Part shown: piece after piece, positions 63,358-64,000 of the stretch
Numbering within the stretch: position 1 is the first letter of the stretch
How the letters are laid out: every line of letters begins with the position of its first letter
From: Anolis sagrei
Taxonomy: Eukaryota > Chordata > Lepidosauria > Squamata > Anolidae
Direction: 5' to 3'
DNA: 64,000 bases
NCBI RefSeq assembly: GCF_037176765.1
Contig: NC_090026.1
Coordinates: 131,522,752 to 131,586,751, forward strand
The notes under the pieces: generated by a model
Told to the model about the DNA's origin: nothing
The model's database searches: none
Seen by the model: only the letters and a program-made list of their open reading frames with translations
Translations under genes and position numbers: made by a program

Positions 63358-64000
63358 TTAACCTCAGCAGACTGAAAGCCAAAACCAAGGTTACAACAAC
63401 ATCTGTTATAGAACTCCAATATGCTGATGACAATGTCATCTGTGCACATTCAGAAGATCTACAAGCCACTCTAAACACCTTTGCAGAGGCATACGAGAAG
63501 CTCAGCCTGTCATTGACCATTGAGAAAACCAAAGTGCTCTTCCAGCAGTCACCAGCCAATCCCTCTGCAATGCCAGAAATACAGCTTAATGGTGTCACAT
63601 TAGGAAATGTTGAGCCTTTCCTCTCCCTTGGCAGCCACCACTCCACAAATGTCAACATTGACACTGAAATACAACACCGCCTGAGCTCTGCGAGTGCAGC
63701 ATTTTTCCAAATGAAGCAGAGAGTGTTTGTCCGTAGGGAGACCAAGGTGCTTGTTTATAAAGCTATTGTCCTCCCAAACCTGCTACACGCCTGAGACATG
63801 GAGTATCTACAGACACCACATGCAACTCCTGGAATGATTTCATCAGCGCTGCCTCTGGAAAATCCTGCAAATGTCTTGGGAAGACAGGTGGACAAATGTC
63901 AGCGTGCTGGAAGAAGCAAAGACCACCAGCATTGAAGCGATGCTCCTCCGCCATCAACTCCGCTGGACTGGCCACGTTGTCCAGATGCCCGACCACCATC
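63358..64000 (+). mobile_element. Non-LTR retrotransposon, RT fragment reaching the window end
   Basis: Frame 63354-63794 reads LQYADDNVICAHSEDLQATL, LTIEKTKVLFQQSP, NGVTLGNVEPFLSLGSHHS, SSASAAFFQMKQRVF, VYKAIVLPNLLHA. YADD is the RT catalytic motif. It continues past 64000. Confidence 0.88.

Overview
The window is nuclear DNA from a squamate reptile, most likely a lizard. I infer this from multi-exon vertebrate genes with GT-AG introns and from the repeat mix: BovB LINE pieces, CR1 and L2-type LINEs, Sauria-type tRNA SINEs, Penelope-like elements, SPIN-like and palindromic hAT transposons, Helitrons, and very long GGAA/TTCC microsatellites. The species cannot be named from this alone.

Three host genes are present. 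ADIPOR1 (+) has its complete coding sequence in seven exons, 4515-25095. It encodes 375 residues, and the positions known in the family as zinc-site residues (His191, Asp208, His337, His341) are all in place. A complete four-exon NDUFA4-family gene (-) runs from its start codon at 51797 to its stop at 41279. It encodes an 82-residue cytochrome c oxidase-associated subunit, and its second coding intron appears to use a GC donor. The first coding exon of an EH-domain dynamin-like ATPase gene, best matched to EHD3 (+), lies at 55463-55689 with the P-loop; the rest is beyond the window. ADIPOR1 and the NDUFA4-like gene are tail to tail. The NDUFA4-like gene and EHD3 are head to head, about 3.7 kb apart.

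Between the two divergent starts lies the most unusual feature: a 1.5 kb tandem array (about 51.88-53.45 kb) directly upstream of the NDUFA4-like gene. Its units repeat NRF1-type palindromes, ETS/GABP sites and CTCF-like cores, and it contains a 503-bp higher-order duplication. A second array at 36.8-37.7 kb carries eleven YY1-type sites and shares a sequence core with the first. Together they look like tandemly amplified promoter modules of the kind used by nuclear genes for mitochondrial proteins.

Layout: 0-4.4 kb repeats (hAT, BovB, CR1, L2); 4.4-25.1 kb ADIPOR1 with repeat-packed introns; 25.1-28.4 kb its 3' flank, split by a 1.5 kb hAT carrying a pyrimidine microsatellite; 28.4-36.6 kb SINE, palindromic hAT, two paired tandem clusters, and two minisatellites grown inside Penelope copies; 36.7-37.7 kb YY1 array; 37.9-41 kb SINE and LINE pieces; 41.0-51.9 kb the NDUFA4-like gene, whose introns hold a hAT/Helitron satellite and a 2.5 kb minisatellite; 51.9-53.5 kb promoter array; 53.6-55.4 kb AT-rich DNA; 55.4 kb EHD3 exon 1; 55.7-64 kb Penelope, SINE, Helitrons with purine microsatellites, CR1 and other LINE fragments.
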